Source: Acidobacteriota bacterium (GTDB lineage Bacteria > Acidobacteriota > Blastocatellia > Pyrinomonadales > Pyrinomonadaceae). From it: a stretch of DNA of 64,000 nt. This document shows, piece by piece, positions 36,056-43,705 of the stretch. Made by a program: the position numbers and the translations under genes. Each line of letters opens with the position of its first letter. Position 1 is the stretch's first letter. The notes under the pieces were generated by a model. That model was not told the origin of the DNA, did not search any database, and worked only from the letters and a program-made list of their open reading frames with translations. The DNA lies in assembly GCA_019239425.1 (NCBI GenBank), contig JAFAZX010000075.1, positions 1 to 64,000 of the forward strand, read 5' to 3'.

Positions 36056-36286
36056 CTACGACCTCTCCGAATCGCCGGCCGTCTCCTCGACCTCAATCTC
36101 CTCCGCCGGGATAATGACGACCTTCCCGTCCCTCCAAGTAGCGACAGGGTTGCCGGCACGCTTATGGTCGAGCAAAGCGTTGCGAGTCGCGCGCCGCAAT
36201 GCAGCCACAACGGGCTCGCCTTGCACGACGTTAATCTCCTTCCGGCCTGATTGCTTCACGCTATCATCTCGCGGAGTCGTTGCCAT
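36056..36286 (-). CDS. small antitoxin-like partner of the zeta-toxin-like gene
   Basis: A 76-residue, charged protein: a basic central part ([19 protein letters not shown]) and an acidic end ([12 protein letters not shown]). There is a short beta-type [12 protein letters not shown]. It starts at ATG 36286 with a good ribosome-binding site (gggagg, 5 nt upstream) inside the end of the zeta-like gene (31-nt overlap), so the two are translationally coupled. The order toxin-like then small partner, together with overlap, suggests an antitoxin or a cognate regulator. That role is inferred from position and size; no antitoxin family was recognised. deoC follows 17 bp downstream. Confidence 0.75.
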   Translation of the reverse strand: MATTPRDDSVKQSGRKEINVVQGEPVVAALRRATRNALLDHKRAGNPVATWRDGKVVIIPAEEIEVEETAGDSERS

Positions 36287-36843
36287 AAATCCTCCCGAAG
36301 AATCTTCGGCGGTGTGTTCTTGTTTTTATTCGCTATCTCTATTGGCTCACCTAACTCGGAATTATCGTACATTCCCCACGTATCAGCCAGCTCGCTATAC
36401 ACCGCGAAGAAGTTCTGCGCGCCTTTAACGTAGCGCCTGCGGATCACCTCTTCCGGCACGTCATGACCGCCCCTGCGCACCCTCTCGCGCACGCGCTGCA
36501 CCGCCAGGTCAGCGCTGTTCAGCCAAACGTAAATGAGGTGGAATTCGTAGCCCCTGGCGCACAGCTCTTTAATCAGCCGGGCGTAGGAGCGGCTGGCGAG
36601 CGTCGTCTCAAAAGCGAAGCTTAGGTTCTGCTCTGCGAGAGAACGGATTCGCTTGAGCATGATGCGACCTGCTTCAAAGGCGACGCTCTCCGGACTGAAA
36701 GCTGACAAACCGTGCGCGATGGAATCGGCGTTAACGTATTCCATCAGCCCGTACTCATCTCGTATCAGAAACGGCGCGAGGGTCGTCTTGCCCGCGCCGT
36801 TCGGCCCCGCGATGACAATGAGCTGCGGACTGCTGTCGCTCAT
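36256..36843 (-). CDS. zeta-toxin-like P-loop kinase
   Basis: A 195-residue P-loop protein. The N-terminal AGPNGAGKTTLA is the Walker A, followed by YVNADSIAHGLSAF and FAFETTLASRSYARLI, the latter being characteristic of zeta-toxin-family and related small-molecule kinases. Zeta toxins phosphorylate UDP-N-acetylglucosamine and block cell-wall synthesis; whether this protein does so is not known, since the family also contains metabolic kinases. It starts at ATG 36843, 2 nt after the rpiB stop, and its 3' end overlaps the small partner gene. Codon use looks more AT-rich than rpiB and deoC on either side, consistent with later insertion. Confidence 0.82.
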   Translation of the reverse strand: MSDSSPQLIVIAGPNGAGKTTLAPFLIRDEYGLMEYVNADSIAHGLSAFSPESVAFEAGRIMLKRIRSLAEQNLSFAFETTLASRSYARLIKELCARGYEFHLIYVWLNSADLAVQRVRERVRRGGHDVPEEVIRRRYVKGAQNFFAVYSELADTWGMYDNSELGEPIEIANKNKNTPPKILREDLWQRLREMIA

Positions 36844-36845
36844 TC

Positions 36846-37655
36846 TCAAGTTCTGTACTGGCGTTCGACGGCGTCGATTTTGGCGACGCGGCGCTTGTGG
36901 CGGTCTTCGGTGAGGTCGGCCGAGAGCCAGGCGCGGACGATGTCGCGCATCTCGGCGGCGTTGATGGTGCCGCTCCCCAAAGTGAGGACGTTGGCGCCGT
37001 TGTGCTCGCGGGAGTTGACGGCTACACGCACCGAGTAGCAGGCGGCGGCGCGCACGCCCGGCACCTTGTTGGCCGTCATGCACGAGCCGACGCCCGCCCC
37101 GTCGATGACGATGCCGAGGTCTGCCTCGCCCTCCGAGACCGCGCGCGCGACCGCGTGCGCGAAGTCCGGGTAGTCGACCGCGTCGGTCGAGTTCGTGCCG
37201 AAGTCGCGCACGCGGTGGCCGAGTTCGGCGAGGAAGACCTTCAGCTCCTCCTTCAAAGGGAAGCCGCCGTGATCCGCGCCGACGGCGATGATCTTCTCCG
37301 CGCGCGGGCCGCGGCGCGGCACGCGGCGGACGAGCTCGATGCGGCGCTCGCGGACGATGTCGGCGGCGAGCGGCGTCAGCCTCGCGCCTTCGGCGATTCT
37401 CAGGCGGGAGCCCTCGGGCAGGCCCCTCAAGTCGTCCTCGGTGAGGACGTTCTTGGATGACTCGTCCTGGTCGTAGTCCTTCTGTGCTTCGGCCGGCTTC
37501 GGCGCGGGCGCGGGCGCGACGTTGACGACGCGCGCGAGGGCGGGCTGCGGCGGCGCGCCGGCCTCTTCCTCGGCCGGCGACGCGTTCTGTAAGACTTCGC
37601 GCACGAGCGCGCGGACGCGGTCGCGCGTGGACTCTGTGGGCCGTTCTTCAGCCAT
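36846..37655 (-). CDS. rpiB: RpiB-type sugar-phosphate isomerase with N-terminal encapsulation-peptide-like helix
   Basis: The C-terminal half (from about residue 117, KIIAVGADHGGFPLKEEL) is the LacAB/RpiB isomerase fold, expected to interconvert ribose-5-phosphate and ribulose-5-phosphate. DYPDFA, ANKVPGVRAA and the SREHNGANVL loop are present. The segment usually containing the catalytic Cys (CGTGxG) reads VIDGAGVGSCM, so the Cys is replaced by Asp and a Cys appears six residues later. The first 25 residues form an amphipathic helix (STRDRVRALVREVLQNA; V14, L17, V18, V21, L22), followed by a Pro/Ala linker and a small domain (LTEDDLRGLPEGSRLRI). Such an arrangement is that of microcompartment cargo. 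It heads the operon at 37655. Confidence 0.88.
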   Translation of the reverse strand: MAEERPTESTRDRVRALVREVLQNASPAEEEAGAPPQPALARVVNVAPAPAPKPAEAQKDYDQDESSKNVLTEDDLRGLPEGSRLRIAEGARLTPLAADIVRERRIELVRRVPRRGPRAEKIIAVGADHGGFPLKEELKVFLAELGHRVRDFGTNSTDAVDYPDFAHAVARAVSEGEADLGIVIDGAGVGSCMTANKVPGVRAAACYSVRVAVNSREHNGANVLTLGSGTINAAEMRDIVRAWLSADLTEDRHKRRVAKIDAVERQYRT

Positions 37656-37792
37656 AAAGGAACCCGTGAACGTCTACCATTTGACCTTAAGCGTGGAGCG
37701 CGCATAGTATGTCGCACCACGGCGGCCCCGCGCAAACAGCTCAGGCGCCGCCCGTTCCCGCTTACGTTTTCTTAAACACAGAGGAGGCCGAA

Positions 37793-38362
37793 TTGTCTTC
37801 ATCCGCCGTCGCTTTGTCGGAGTTCAGCAACCCCAACCTGGAGCCGCTCTTCACCGCCGAGCAGATCCAGAACCGCGTCGCCGAGATGGGCGCCGAGATC
37901 GCGCGCGACTACGCGGGCCAGACGCCGCTCCTCGTCGGCGTGCTCAAGGGCGCGTACATCTTCCTGAGCGACCTCGTCCGCGCCATCGACCTCCGCCTCG
38001 GCGTCGAGTTCATGGCGATTTCGAGTTACGGCTCGGGGATGCGCTCGACGGGGGAGGTGAAGATCGTCAAAGACCTCGACGTGCCGGTGGACGGCCGCGA
38101 CATCCTCATCGTCGAGGACATCGTGGACACGGGCCTGACGCTCTCGTTCCTCATCGGGAGCCTCCACCAGCGCGGCGCGAAGAGCGTCAAGCTGGCCGCG
38201 CTCCTCGACAAGCACGAGCGGCGCGAGAAGGACGTGCCCATCGACTACTGCGGCTTCCAGATTCCGGACGCCTTCGTCGTCGGCTACGGCCTCGACTACG
38301 CCGAGCGCTACCGGAACCTCCCCTACATCGCCGTCATCAAAGACCCGAGCCTCAAGGACTGA
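37793..38362 (+). CDS. hpt: hypoxanthine phosphoribosyltransferase
   Basis: Purine salvage enzyme forming IMP or GMP from hypoxanthine or guanine and PRPP. The PRPP loop is VEDIVDTGLTL, preceded by LVGVLKGAYIFLSDL and AISSYGSGMRSTGEVKI; the C-terminal LDKHERREKDVPIDYCGFQIPDAFVVGYGLDYAERYRN is diagnostic. The frame opens at ATG 37709, but TTG 37793 follows a strong ribosome-binding site (gaggagg) and gives a 189-residue protein near the usual family length, so it is preferred. It is divergent from rpiB and converges on deoB, linking purine salvage to pentose phosphate genes. Confidence 0.93.
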   Translation: MSSSAVALSEFSNPNLEPLFTAEQIQNRVAEMGAEIARDYAGQTPLLVGVLKGAYIFLSDLVRAIDLRLGVEFMAISSYGSGMRSTGEVKIVKDLDVPVDGRDILIVEDIVDTGLTLSFLIGSLHQRGAKSVKLAALLDKHERREKDVPIDYCGFQIPDAFVVGYGLDYAERYRNLPYIAVIKDPSLKD

Positions 38363-38373
38363 TTTAGAAAAAA

Positions 38374-38448
38374 TTAACCACAGAGACACAGAGGCACAGC
38401 TTGAAGAGCTATGACTTCAAAGCTGTGCCTCTGTGTCTCTGTGGTTAA
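38374..38448. repeat. palindromic intergenic repeat, 'cagagacacag' family, copy 4
   Basis: Arms 38374-38402 and 38420-38448 (29 nt) are perfect reverse complements around a 17-nt loop. It lies between convergent hpt and deoB. It is the most perfect of the four copies and is bounded by ttaacc/ggttaa at both ends. Confidence 0.88.
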
Positions 38449-38451
38449 AAC

Positions 38452-39639
38452 TCAGTCTGCGATGAGACGCAGGAAACTCTCGCCCGCCTTCAGTCTCAGG
38501 CCGAAGTTGTCGGCGATGGTCTGGCCGATGTCGGCGAGCGAGCCGCGGTCGCCGAGACGGACGCCGGCGCGCGCGCGCGGGCCGTAGACGAGGAGCGGGG
38601 CGTACTCGCGCGTGTGGTCTGTGCCGCGGTAGGTCGGGTCGTTGCCGTGGTCGGCGGTGATGACGAGCAGGTCGCCCTCGCGCATCGCACTCTCTATCTC
38701 CGGCAGGCGCGCGTCGAAGTGTTCGAGAGCGCGCGCGTAGCCTTCGACGTCCCGGCGGTGGCCGTAGAGCATGTCGAAGTCCACGAGGTTCGAGAAGATG
38801 AGGCCGCGCGTGTCGCCTCTCAGGGCTTCAATGGTCTTGTCAATCGACTGGTCGTTGTTCTTCCCCGGCAGCTCCTGCGTGACTCCGGACGCGTCGTAGA
38901 TGGAGGAGATTTTGCCGACGGCCACCACGTCGAGTCCCGCGCCCGAGAGGACTGGCAGGAGCATGTCGCGCGGCGGCGGCACGGCGTAGTCGTGCCGGTT
39001 CTCGGTGCGCTTAAACGCCCCCGGCTCGCCGACGAAGGGGCGCGCGATGACGCGGCCGACCTCGTGCTCGCCCCGCAAAAGGTTCCGCGCGGCCTCGCAG
39101 ATTTCATAGAGGCGCGGGACGGGGATGACCCCCTCGTGCGCGGCGATCTGGAAGACCGAGTCGGCCGAGGTGTAGACGATGGGCTTGCCCGTCTTCACGT
39201 GCTCCTCGCCGAGTTCCTTAATGATCTCCGTCCCCGAAGCGGGGTAGTTGCCCAGCACCCCGGGCACGCGCGCCTCCGAGACGAAGCTGTCGATCACGTC
39301 CTCGGGGAAGCCGTTCGGGTAGGTCGGGAAGGCCTTCTCAAGAATGATGCCGGCCATCTCCCAGTGCCCGGTCGTCGTGTCCTTCCCGTTCGAGCGCAGG
39401 GCGCAACGCCCGTAAGAGGCGCGCGGACTCTCCACGGCCGCGACGCCGCTCAAGCTCCGCACGTTCCCCAGGCCCCACGCGCGCAGGTTCGGCAGGTTGA
39501 CCTGCCGCGACTCGCAGATGTGCCCCAGCGTGTCCGACCCCGCGTCGCCCCACTCGGCCGCGTCCGGCATCTCGCCCATGCCCAGACTGTCAAGCACAAC
39601 CAGCGTGACGCGTTCAAAAGCGCGCCTCTCATCAGTCAT
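38452..39639 (-). CDS. deoB: phosphopentomutase
   Basis: Alkaline-phosphatase-superfamily mutase that converts (deoxy)ribose-1-phosphate, the product of nucleoside phosphorylases, to (deoxy)ribose-5-phosphate. Recognisable are the N-terminal metal site VVLDSLGMGEMPDA, the phospho-acceptor Thr in KDTTTGHWEMAG, SNLVDFDMLYGHRRD, and ITADHGNDPTYRGTDHTRE near the C-terminus. At 395 residues it is normal length. ATG 39639 is used; a TTG lies one codon upstream. It supplies the substrates of the neighbouring DeoC and RpiB, so the three make a coherent nucleoside-sugar route although deoB is separated from them by hpt. No phosphorylase gene is visible. Confidence 0.96.
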   Translation of the reverse strand: MTDERRAFERVTLVVLDSLGMGEMPDAAEWGDAGSDTLGHICESRQVNLPNLRAWGLGNVRSLSGVAAVESPRASYGRCALRSNGKDTTTGHWEMAGIILEKAFPTYPNGFPEDVIDSFVSEARVPGVLGNYPASGTEIIKELGEEHVKTGKPIVYTSADSVFQIAAHEGVIPVPRLYEICEAARNLLRGEHEVGRVIARPFVGEPGAFKRTENRHDYAVPPPRDMLLPVLSGAGLDVVAVGKISSIYDASGVTQELPGKNNDQSIDKTIEALRGDTRGLIFSNLVDFDMLYGHRRDVEGYARALEHFDARLPEIESAMREGDLLVITADHGNDPTYRGTDHTREYAPLLVYGPRARAGVRLGDRGSLADIGQTIADNFGLRLKAGESFLRLIAD

Positions 39640-39666
39640 CAATTTTTCATCCTTCTTGAAAGTCTT

Positions 39667-39696
39667 AATTTCAAATTTGAAATTTCAAATTCTCAA
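39667..39696. repeat. AT-rich repeat (aatttcaaatttg type)
   Basis: Short palindromic AT-rich stretch between two minus-strand genes. The 17-mer aaatttcaaattctcaa (39680-39696) is repeated exactly at 25767-25783. In both places it ends at or next to the stop codon of a minus-strand gene (the VWA gene here, the acyltransferase there), in DNA that is otherwise strongly GC-rich. Confidence 0.7.
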
Positions 39697-39697
39697 C

Positions 39698-40933
39698 TTA
39701 GCTCCGCGGCGCCTGGTAGCCCTCGCGGGCGCGCACCTGCGCGTCTTTGACGGTGCGCACCTGGACGCTGATCTTGCGGAAGGTGCCGTCGCGCGCGGTG
39801 TTGGTCGAGTAGTAGCCGATACTGTACTGCGTGCCGATGTCTTCGGCCACCTGGCGGAAGGCGCGGCGCGCGTCGCGGAGGTCTGCGGCCGGGAAGGTCT
39901 TGCCGCCCGACTCGCGCGCGAGGCTCGCCATCTCGGAGCGCGCCAGTTGGTAGAGCGTGCGGCTGGCGTGCATGCGCTCGAACTGGCCCATGCGGCAGAA
40001 GTTCGAGAAGTCCTCGGCCGAAGCGCCCGGCGCGATGACGCGCTGGTAGCGGCGGAGCTGCGTGGACGAGAGGCGCAGCGCGCCGTCGTCCTCGCAGTCC
40101 TGCATCAGGCGGTCTTCGACGTAGTCCTCGGTGTTGACGAGCACGAAGTAGGAGACGACGCCCGCGCCCTTCAACTTCTCGCGCGCCTCCTCGAAGGAGG
40201 ACTCGCTCGTCGAGTCGACGCCGTCCGTGAGCGCGACCAGAGCCCTCCGGCCGCGCGTCTGCTCGGTCGGCCGCTCGCGGAAGACGTCGGCCGCGACCTT
40301 CACGAGGCTGTCGTAGAAGGGCGTGCCGTTCGAGGCACCGACCGACTCGACCGCGTCCTGCAGGAGGTCTCGGTCGTCTGTGAGCGGCGCCTTCAGCTCG
40401 ACGGCGGCGAGCGCGTCGCTGCCCTCCTTCTTCGTGTTGAAGGAGAGGATGGCGACGCGGTCGCCGGGCCGGAGGGCGTCGACGAAGGCGCGGGCGGCGG
40501 CGCGGATGAGGCCCACGTCCTCGCGCGTCGAGCCCGAGGTGTCGAGGAGGAGCGCGACCTCGAAGGGCGCCTCGGTCGTCGAGAAGTTGGCGATCTTCTG
40601 CGGGCGCCCGTCCTCGAAGACCTGGAAGTCGGCGGCCTTGAGGCCCGTCAGCGGCCGGCCCGCGCGATCCGTGACGACGGCCGGGACGGAGACGAGCTGC
40701 GTCTCGATGCGGACGACGTCGTCCTCGTCGACCTCTTCGCCGCCCGCGACCGTTCTCTGTGGCGCGGGCTGCTTCGCGGGCGCAGACTGCGGCGCGGGGG
40801 TCGGCGTGGGCGCGACGCGGCGCGGGCGCTGGTGCTGCGCCTGCTCCTCCTGCGCCGGCGTGTTGACGAGTGTGAGCAGCGCAGCGGCCACCGCGAGCGC
40901 GAACATCTTTAAGCTTGCAGGGGACTTCGGCAC
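39698..40933 (-). CDS. secreted VWA-domain protein (Acidobacteria-type)
   Basis: A 411-residue exported member of the same family as the proteins at 29.3 and 34.2 kb. After a hydrophobic signal (cleavage near NTPAQ) and a low-complexity basic/Pro stretch comes VSVPAVVTDRAGRPLTGLKAADF (beta domain). The VWA metal site is LLDTSGSTRED, and the distal region is ALTDGVDSTSES. The C-terminal GTQYSIGYYSTN segment is found also in the 29.3 kb paralogue as RQYSLGYYPS, confirming common ancestry. The start is GTG 40933; an internal ATG 40906 (MFALAVAA) would give a shorter signal peptide. The substrate or partner is not known. It is divergent from the small gene at 41008. Confidence 0.88.
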   Translation of the reverse strand: MPKSPASLKMFALAVAAALLTLVNTPAQEEQAQHQRPRRVAPTPTPAPQSAPAKQPAPQRTVAGGEEVDEDDVVRIETQLVSVPAVVTDRAGRPLTGLKAADFQVFEDGRPQKIANFSTTEAPFEVALLLDTSGSTREDVGLIRAAARAFVDALRPGDRVAILSFNTKKEGSDALAAVELKAPLTDDRDLLQDAVESVGASNGTPFYDSLVKVAADVFRERPTEQTRGRRALVALTDGVDSTSESSFEEAREKLKGAGVVSYFVLVNTEDYVEDRLMQDCEDDGALRLSSTQLRRYQRVIAPGASAEDFSNFCRMGQFERMHASRTLYQLARSEMASLARESGGKTFPAADLRDARRAFRQVAEDIGTQYSIGYYSTNTARDGTFRKISVQVRTVKDAQVRAREGYQAPRS

Positions 40934-41007
40934 GGTCTTAAACTCTCGCGGGTAGAACTTTCGCCGTAGAATATAGCCGCAAACGGCCGCCGACGGAAAG
41001 GACGAAG

Positions 41008-41193
41008 ATGCCAGTCATCGGGAGACTCGACGGGCAGGTTGACGAAGTCATCATCAAGCCCATCTCGCGCCGACGCGACGAAGAGGAAGAGACACACGTC
41101 CCACCTCAAACGTCCGACGACACCCCGTCTCACACGCCGCCTTCCGATGAGAGTTCCGCGAACACGGACGAGTTGCCCGTCTGGCTCTTGTAA
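41008..41193 (+). CDS. small hydrophilic protein, unknown function
   Basis: A 61-residue protein with an ordered-looking N-terminus (MPVIGRLDGQVDEVIIKPI) and a disordered acidic, Ser/Thr/Pro-rich tail ending DELPVWLL. The ribosome-binding site (ggaaagga) and ATG 41008 are well placed, and the gene is divergent from the 39.7 kb VWA gene, so it is likely real. No family is recognised. The hydrophobic WLL at the very C-terminus may be a short interaction motif. The gene ends just before an imperfect inverted repeat. Confidence 0.6.
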   Translation: MPVIGRLDGQVDEVIIKPISRRRDEEEETHVPPQTSDDTPSHTPPSDESSANTDELPVWLL

Positions 41194-41196
41194 GAA

Positions 41197-41306
41197 GGGT
41201 TCTGGGTTCTGGGTTGTAGGTTCTGGGTCTGGCCGCTATTAAAACAATGACCAAGGCCGACACCAGAACTCAGAACCCAGCACCCAACACCTAGAACCCA
41301 ACACCC
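41197..41306. repeat. long imperfect inverted repeat of gggttctgggttg type
   Basis: Left arm 41197-41234 and right arm about 41255-41306 are imperfect complements composed of ggttctggg/cccagaacc words. It fills the gap between the convergent small gene and the M28 peptidase gene, whose stop codon begins at 41307. It belongs to the same type as the repeat at 29169-29233. Confidence 0.75.
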
Positions 41307-42770
41307 CTATTTCCAGATTCCCGCCGCGCGCCACTGCTCGCCGACCTTCGTCTCTTCGGCCATGCGTTTGACCTCTTCGGGTTTGAGGCGGCGGCCGAGG
41401 CGCTGGGGGCGTTCGGCGATCTGATAGGCGGTGGCGGCGAGCACGGCCACGGCCGAGGCGTAGTCGCGCGGGTCGATCTTGTCGGGCGTGTCGGCGATGG
41501 TGTGGTGGACTGGGAAGTAGGGCGTCTCGTCCTGTAGGAGGATGAGGTTGGGCACGCCCTCGGCCATGAAGGGCGCGTTGTCGGTGGCGGCGAACGCGGC
41601 GTGCTCGACGGCGAAGTCGCCGAACTGCGCGAGCGGTTCCGAAAGCTCCCGGATGCGAGCGTCGAGGTCTTCCCTGCCCATCGAGAACCAGCCGGCGGGG
41701 CGGCCCGCGCCGATGTCCATCACGAGCGCCGCGACCGTCCTGTCCAGTTCCGCGCGGTGGCGCTCGACGTATGCGATGGAGCCGACCATGCCCTCCTCCT
41801 CGCCCGTGAAGAGCACGAAGCGGATCGTGCGCCGCGGCTTCAGGCCCGAAGCCTTGATGGCGCGCGCCGTCTCAAGCACGGCCGCGGAGCCGGCGGCGTT
41901 GTCGAGCGCGCCGGGGCCGAGGTCGTTCGAGTCGAGGTGCGCGCCGACGACGACCAGCTCTTGCGCCAGATCGCTCCCCGCCATCTCGCCGACGACGTTC
42001 GTCGCCTCGAACGCGGGGCCGATCTGGTTGCGCACGTCGAGGCGCACGCGCGGCGTCCGGTTCTGCGAGAGCAGGCGGCGCAGAAGTCCCACGTCTTCGT
42101 GCGCGAGTGAAACGGTCGGCAGCGCGGCCAGTCTGCCCGTGGCGGTGAACTCGACGGGCGCCGTGTACTGCATCGCGTGCGGCTTGTCGGCCGCGACGAG
42201 GACGGCGAGCGCGCCCGCGTCCTTCAACTCCTTCACGAGCCCCGGCGCGCGGTAGAAGTTGTAGATGACGGCGGAGAGGTCTGCGCCCTCCGGCACGACG
42301 AGCGCGACGCGCCCCTTCAACTTCGTCGCCACCCGTGCAACGTCCTCGGGCCTTCCCGCGCCCACGTCCACCAACTCGCCCTCGACCGCGCCGTTCGTGC
42401 CCGGCGTCCAGGTGTAAGAGGAGACGGCGAGCGCACGCGCGCCCGTGTCAGAGACGAGCGTGGCCGAGGCCGGCCCGCGCCCCCAGGACGCGGCCATCGT
42501 GTACGGCTCGCGCCGGACGTTCGAGAGCCCGAGCCGCTTCATCTCTTCTGCGGCCCAGGCCTCGGCGCGGCGCGCGCCGGACGAACCCATCAGGCGACTG
42601 CCGATCTGGTCGCAGAGGGTGTTGACGTACTCCAACTGCCGCCCCGCGGCGAAGACCTCGCCGATGATGCGCGCGGAGGAGGTGTCCGCGGGCGCCGTCT
42701 GCGCGCCGGCGGGGGTCGGGAAAGGCAAGGAGGTTATCAGCAGGACGAGTGGGAAGAGTCTGCGCATCAT
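41307..42770 (-). CDS. secreted M28-family aminopeptidase with PA domain
   Basis: A 487-residue exported zinc aminopeptidase. A signal peptide (residues 1-24, ending TPAGAQ) precedes a protease-associated domain (about 130-250). The co-catalytic zinc ligands are visible in VVVGAHLDSND (His, Asp), PGALDNAAGS (Asp), the catalytic pair GEEEGMVG (Glu, Glu), VMDIGAG (Asp) and PVHHTIADTPDKID (His). It should remove N-terminal residues from peptides outside the cytoplasm. ATG 42770 with aaggagac upstream is the start; the open frame reaches 42821 without a ribosome-binding site. It converges on the small 41 kb gene. Confidence 0.92.
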   Translation of the reverse strand: MMRRLFPLVLLITSLPFPTPAGAQTAPADTSSARIIGEVFAAGRQLEYVNTLCDQIGSRLMGSSGARRAEAWAAEEMKRLGLSNVRREPYTMAASWGRGPASATLVSDTGARALAVSSYTWTPGTNGAVEGELVDVGAGRPEDVARVATKLKGRVALVVPEGADLSAVIYNFYRAPGLVKELKDAGALAVLVAADKPHAMQYTAPVEFTATGRLAALPTVSLAHEDVGLLRRLLSQNRTPRVRLDVRNQIGPAFEATNVVGEMAGSDLAQELVVVGAHLDSNDLGPGALDNAAGSAAVLETARAIKASGLKPRRTIRFVLFTGEEEGMVGSIAYVERHRAELDRTVAALVMDIGAGRPAGWFSMGREDLDARIRELSEPLAQFGDFAVEHAAFAATDNAPFMAEGVPNLILLQDETPYFPVHHTIADTPDKIDPRDYASAVAVLAATAYQIAERPQRLGRRLKPEEVKRMAEETKVGEQWRAAGIWK

Positions 42771-42873
42771 CTTCGAAGGTCTCCTTCGGACGGGTTCGGG
42801 AAGGCGGAGTGGAGATAGCACACAGACGACTACGTTGAAAAGAGCGCGCGGGGATTCCCCGCGGCGCGGGCGC

Positions 42874-42902
42874 TTGACAGACCGAGCGCTCTTCTCTTAA
42901 AT
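42874..42902 (+). promoter_or_regulatory. promoter of the tRNA-Val/tRNA-Asp pair
   Basis: A perfect -35 box ttgaca (42874-42879) and a -10 box ttaaat (42897-42902) are separated by 17 nt; predicted transcription start is near 42909, about 20 nt before tRNA-Val. Fit to the sigma-70 consensus is 6/6 and 4/6. Confidence 0.75.
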
Positions 42903-42929
42903 TTGAACCCGGTTAAGGCGGTTCTTTTC

Positions 42930-43004
<75 letters not shown>

Positions 43005-43036
43005 CGTACGCGCCGACCTTGAAAATTTAAGGTTCT

Positions 43037-43116
<80 letters not shown>

Positions 43117-43144
43117 TTAACCAGCCTGGAACCAGGCACTTGGA

Positions 43145-43166
43145 AGCCGTCCTTCGGGGCGGCTTT
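43145..43166 (+). terminator. intrinsic terminator supplied by the island downstream of tRNA-Asp
   Basis: An 8-bp stem (43145-43152 with 43157-43164) capped by a ttcg tetraloop and followed by ttcgtgtttt. It ends the tRNA transcript and lies inside the island, so it replaces the host terminator that now lies at 56617-56648. Confidence 0.75.
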
Positions 43167-43238
43167 CGTGTTTTCAGGCTCCGGGGACAGAAATGTAGAC
43201 ACATGGCGGGACAACTGACCGGCGATCAGCTCTACGGT

Positions 43239-43550
43239 CTATTGCTTAAAGGCGGGTGAAAGGTGCTTATACCGCTCTAACTCCTCCGACCTGTGGCCGG
43301 TCATCTTCCTGATAATCGCGTCGGCCACGCCTTCAATGAAGAGCATGGTGGTCGCGAAGTGCCGCAGGTCGTGGATGCGGAGGTCGTGGACTTTGGCGAG
43401 AGTACAAATTCTCCTAAACCGCTTCCCTAAATCCCAGGCGTGCGGCTTGGAGAACTTCGCAACGTCCCTGAATTTGACGTTAGGCTTAGCCGGAAACAGG
43501 TATTCATGCTTGCCGTAGCTTGGGAGCTGACGGAGGGCATAAACAGCCCT
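43239..43550 (-). pseudogene. truncated tyrosine recombinase (integrase), C-terminal catalytic part
   Basis: Translating the minus strand gives 103 residues ending at TAG 43241-43239. RAVYALRQLPSYGKHEYLFP leads into the catalytic core: HDLRH (His and Arg of box II), MTGHRS (conserved His) and the nucleophile Tyr in LERYKHL. An in-frame TAA at 43551-43553 closes the frame on its N-terminal side, and no integrase-like sequence is recognisable beyond it, so the N-terminal arm-binding domain and the first catalytic Arg and Lys are lost. It sits 120 bp from tRNA-Asp, the usual place for an island integrase. The remnant cannot be functional alone, so the island is probably fixed unless an integrase acts in trans. 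Confidence 0.88.
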
Positions 43551-43705
43551 TTACGAGTTCGTTGTGGAGAGCAGAGGATGTAATGCCGTTTGATGAGTTG
43601 AATGATGACATACCTTTGTTTCACGTGGCTGCGTAAGGAGTTAGTCGATATCAAATCAGCCTCATGAAGAGGGATTGGCGACACAGGAACCCGCCTGTCA
43701 GCATA

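Noticed and set aside
36040-36210. 57-residue N-terminal extension of DeoC
   Set aside because: Arg-rich shadow of the antitoxin-like gene; ATG 36039 has a ribosome-binding site.
37709-37792. 28-residue N-terminal extension of Hpt from ATG 37709
   Set aside because: Low-complexity Pro/Ala sequence; a strong gaggagg site precedes TTG 37793 and gives the usual family length.
43427-43684. 85-residue minus-strand frame next to the integrase remnant
   Set aside because: It reads a different frame over the integrase and gives no recognisable protein.
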